From Agrobacterium larrymoorei (lineage in GTDB: Bacteria; Pseudomonadota; Alphaproteobacteria; Rhizobiales; Rhizobiaceae): a stretch of DNA of 64,000 nt. This document shows, piece after piece, positions 63,144-64,000 of this stretch (its first letter is position 1; every line of letters starts with the position of its first letter). The notes under the pieces were generated by a model that did no database searches, was not told where the DNA came from, and saw only the letters and a list, made by a program, of their open reading frames with translations. The translations under genes and the position numbers were made by a program. Location: the NCBI RefSeq assembly GCF_030819275.1, contig NZ_JAUTBL010000002.1, positions 994,501-1,058,500 on the forward strand, in the 5' to 3' direction.

Positions 63144-64000
63144 TTAGCCGTTGCTGGCGAGCATGGAGATCTTGCTGCCCATCGACTCACCATTCTTGTC
63201 GAGAAGGCGTGTCGGATATTCACCGGTAAAGTAATGATCGGTGAACTGAGGACGGGCAGGATTGCGGTCCTCTCCGCCCACGGCGCGGTAAAGTCCGTTG
63301 ATCGATAGGAAGGCGAGCGAATCCGCGCCAATATATTTCGCCATCGCATTCACGTCGGCATACTGGTTGGCGAGAAGCTTATCGGCATCCGGCGTGTCGA
63401 TACCGTAGAAATCCGGATGGAAAATCATCGGGCTCGCGACGCGGATGTGGACTTCCTTGGCGCCAGCTTCACGGATCATCTGCACGATCTTGACCGACGT
63501 CGTGCCACGAACGATGGAATCATCCACCAGAACGACGCGCTTGCCTTCGATCATTGCCCGGTTGGCGGAATGTTTCAGCTTCACGCCGAAAGCGCGGATC
63601 TGCTGCGTCGGCTCGATGAAGGTACGGCCGACATAGTGGTTGCGGATGATGCCGTATTCGAAGGGAATACCGCTTTCCTGCGCGAAGCCAAGCGCCGCAG
63701 GCGTTCCGCCGTCGGGCACCGGCACGACGACATCGGCCTCGAGCGGGGCTTCCTTGGCAAGGTTCATGCCCATGTTCTTGCGGGTCGTATAGACGTTACG
63801 ACCGCCGACGACGGAGTCGGGGCGAGCGAAATAGACATATTCGAACAGGCAGAGGCGCTCCGGCTGCGGCTTGTTCGGCTTGCGCGCATCGATGCTGATC
63901 GAACCATCCGGCTGGATCTCACAGATGATGACTTCACCATTTTCAACGTCGCGGACGAATTTTGCACCGATAATGTCGAGCGCACATGTCTCGGAACAGA
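63144..64000 (-). CDS. purF: Amidophosphoribosyltransferase, 3' part (runs off the window)
   Basis: The gene enters from beyond position 64000, so the N-terminal Cys nucleophile and most of the glutaminase domain are not seen. The visible 285 codons begin with SETCALDIIGAKFVRDVENG and include the phosphoribosyltransferase domain: VVPVPDGGTPAALGFA and the PRPP-binding loop VVLVDDSIVRGTT, then IRVASPMIFHPDFYGID. PurF makes 5-phosphoribosylamine, the first step of purine synthesis. The ORF continues unbroken to the edge, and a terminator follows its stop. Confidence 0.95.
   Translation of the reverse strand, partial: CSETCALDIIGAKFVRDVENGEVIICEIQPDGSISIDARKPNKPQPERLCLFEYVYFARPDSVVGGRNVYTTRKNMGMNLAKEAPLEADVVVPVPDGGTPAALGFAQESGIPFEYGIIRNHYVGRTFIEPTQQIRAFGVKLKHSANRAMIEGKRVVLVDDSIVRGTTSVKIVQMIREAGAKEVHIRVASPMIFHPDFYGIDTPDADKLLANQYADVNAMAKYIGADSLAFLSINGLYRAVGGEDRNPARPQFTDHYFTGEYPTRLLDKNGESMGSKISMLASNG

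Overview
The window is chromosomal DNA of an alphaproteobacterium of the order Rhizobiales, most likely the Rhizobium/Agrobacterium group. The evidence is the RopA/Omp2b-type porins with the 'EPLEYVRVCDAFG' motif, a single bifunctional Rsh (RelA/SpoT) enzyme beside rpoZ, the acpS-lepB-rnc-era-recO block, the pssA/psd pair, an Atm1-type exporter, and many small families typical of this order (DUF3563, TIGR02301, DUF2147, YgfZ). Gene density is high. I see no prophage, insertion sequence, CRISPR array or plasmid functions.

Layout. Positions 1-6.3 kb hold a broken Lrp/AsnC regulator, a secreted DUF2147 protein, a Sel1-repeat protein, a HisC-like aminotransferase, a PilZ-type protein, an FAD oxidoreductase overlapping an HpcH/HpaI aldolase, and two small proteins. 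A tRNA-Ser(GCT) lies at 6.8-6.9 kb. Three tandem porin genes with strong terminators occupy 7.5-11.6 kb. From 11.9 to 21.9 kb come a soluble lytic transglycosylase, dapA, smpB, a periplasmic molybdopterin-fold protein next to a frame-disrupted GGDEF-EAL protein, an FkbM methyltransferase, a globin-coupled chemoreceptor and an NYN-domain protein. From 22.1 to 31.6 kb is the rpoZ-rsh and DUF2062-acpS-lepB-rnc-era block; a Crp/Fnr regulator and a lone receiver protein sit between era and recO.

From 31.6 to 39 kb most genes are on the minus strand: an MFS transporter, a MOSC protein, an HD phosphohydrolase, a very large DUF2339 membrane protein, and a dioxygenase/esterase fusion split by a frameshift. 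A plus-strand NMT1/TauA-type ABC importer covers 39.2-42.2 kb. From 42.2 to 50.2 kb are a MarR-GNAT fusion, an MscS channel, a phosphatase-HD-ygfZ cluster, three small envelope or unknown proteins, a NUDIX hydrolase, a decayed glutathione S-transferase, YnfA, and a SRAP-family gene frameshifted just after its catalytic Cys2. The last part, 50.3-64 kb, holds pssA-psd, the Atm1-type exporter, a LysM protein, a LOG-family enzyme, RarD, proline iminopeptidase, two tandem GFA proteins, cysS, an SDR and the 3' part of purF.

Three themes stand out. First, several otherwise well-conserved genes carry single-base frameshifts, mostly in short homopolymers. Some look like sequence errors or very recent events (GGDEF-EAL, dioxygenase-esterase, SRAP), while the GST and Lrp genes have several lesions and look truly decayed. 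Second, a family of about 100-bp dispersed repeats occurs five times between genes, including between the receptor and ATPase genes of the ABC importer and on both sides of the receiver gene. Third, porins 1 and 2 share a leader in which the Shine-Dalgarno lies in the loop of a small perfect hairpin. I did not find a clear, wholly new defence or biosynthetic system; the best functional lead is the molybdopterin-fold protein without cysteine paired with the GGDEF-EAL enzyme.
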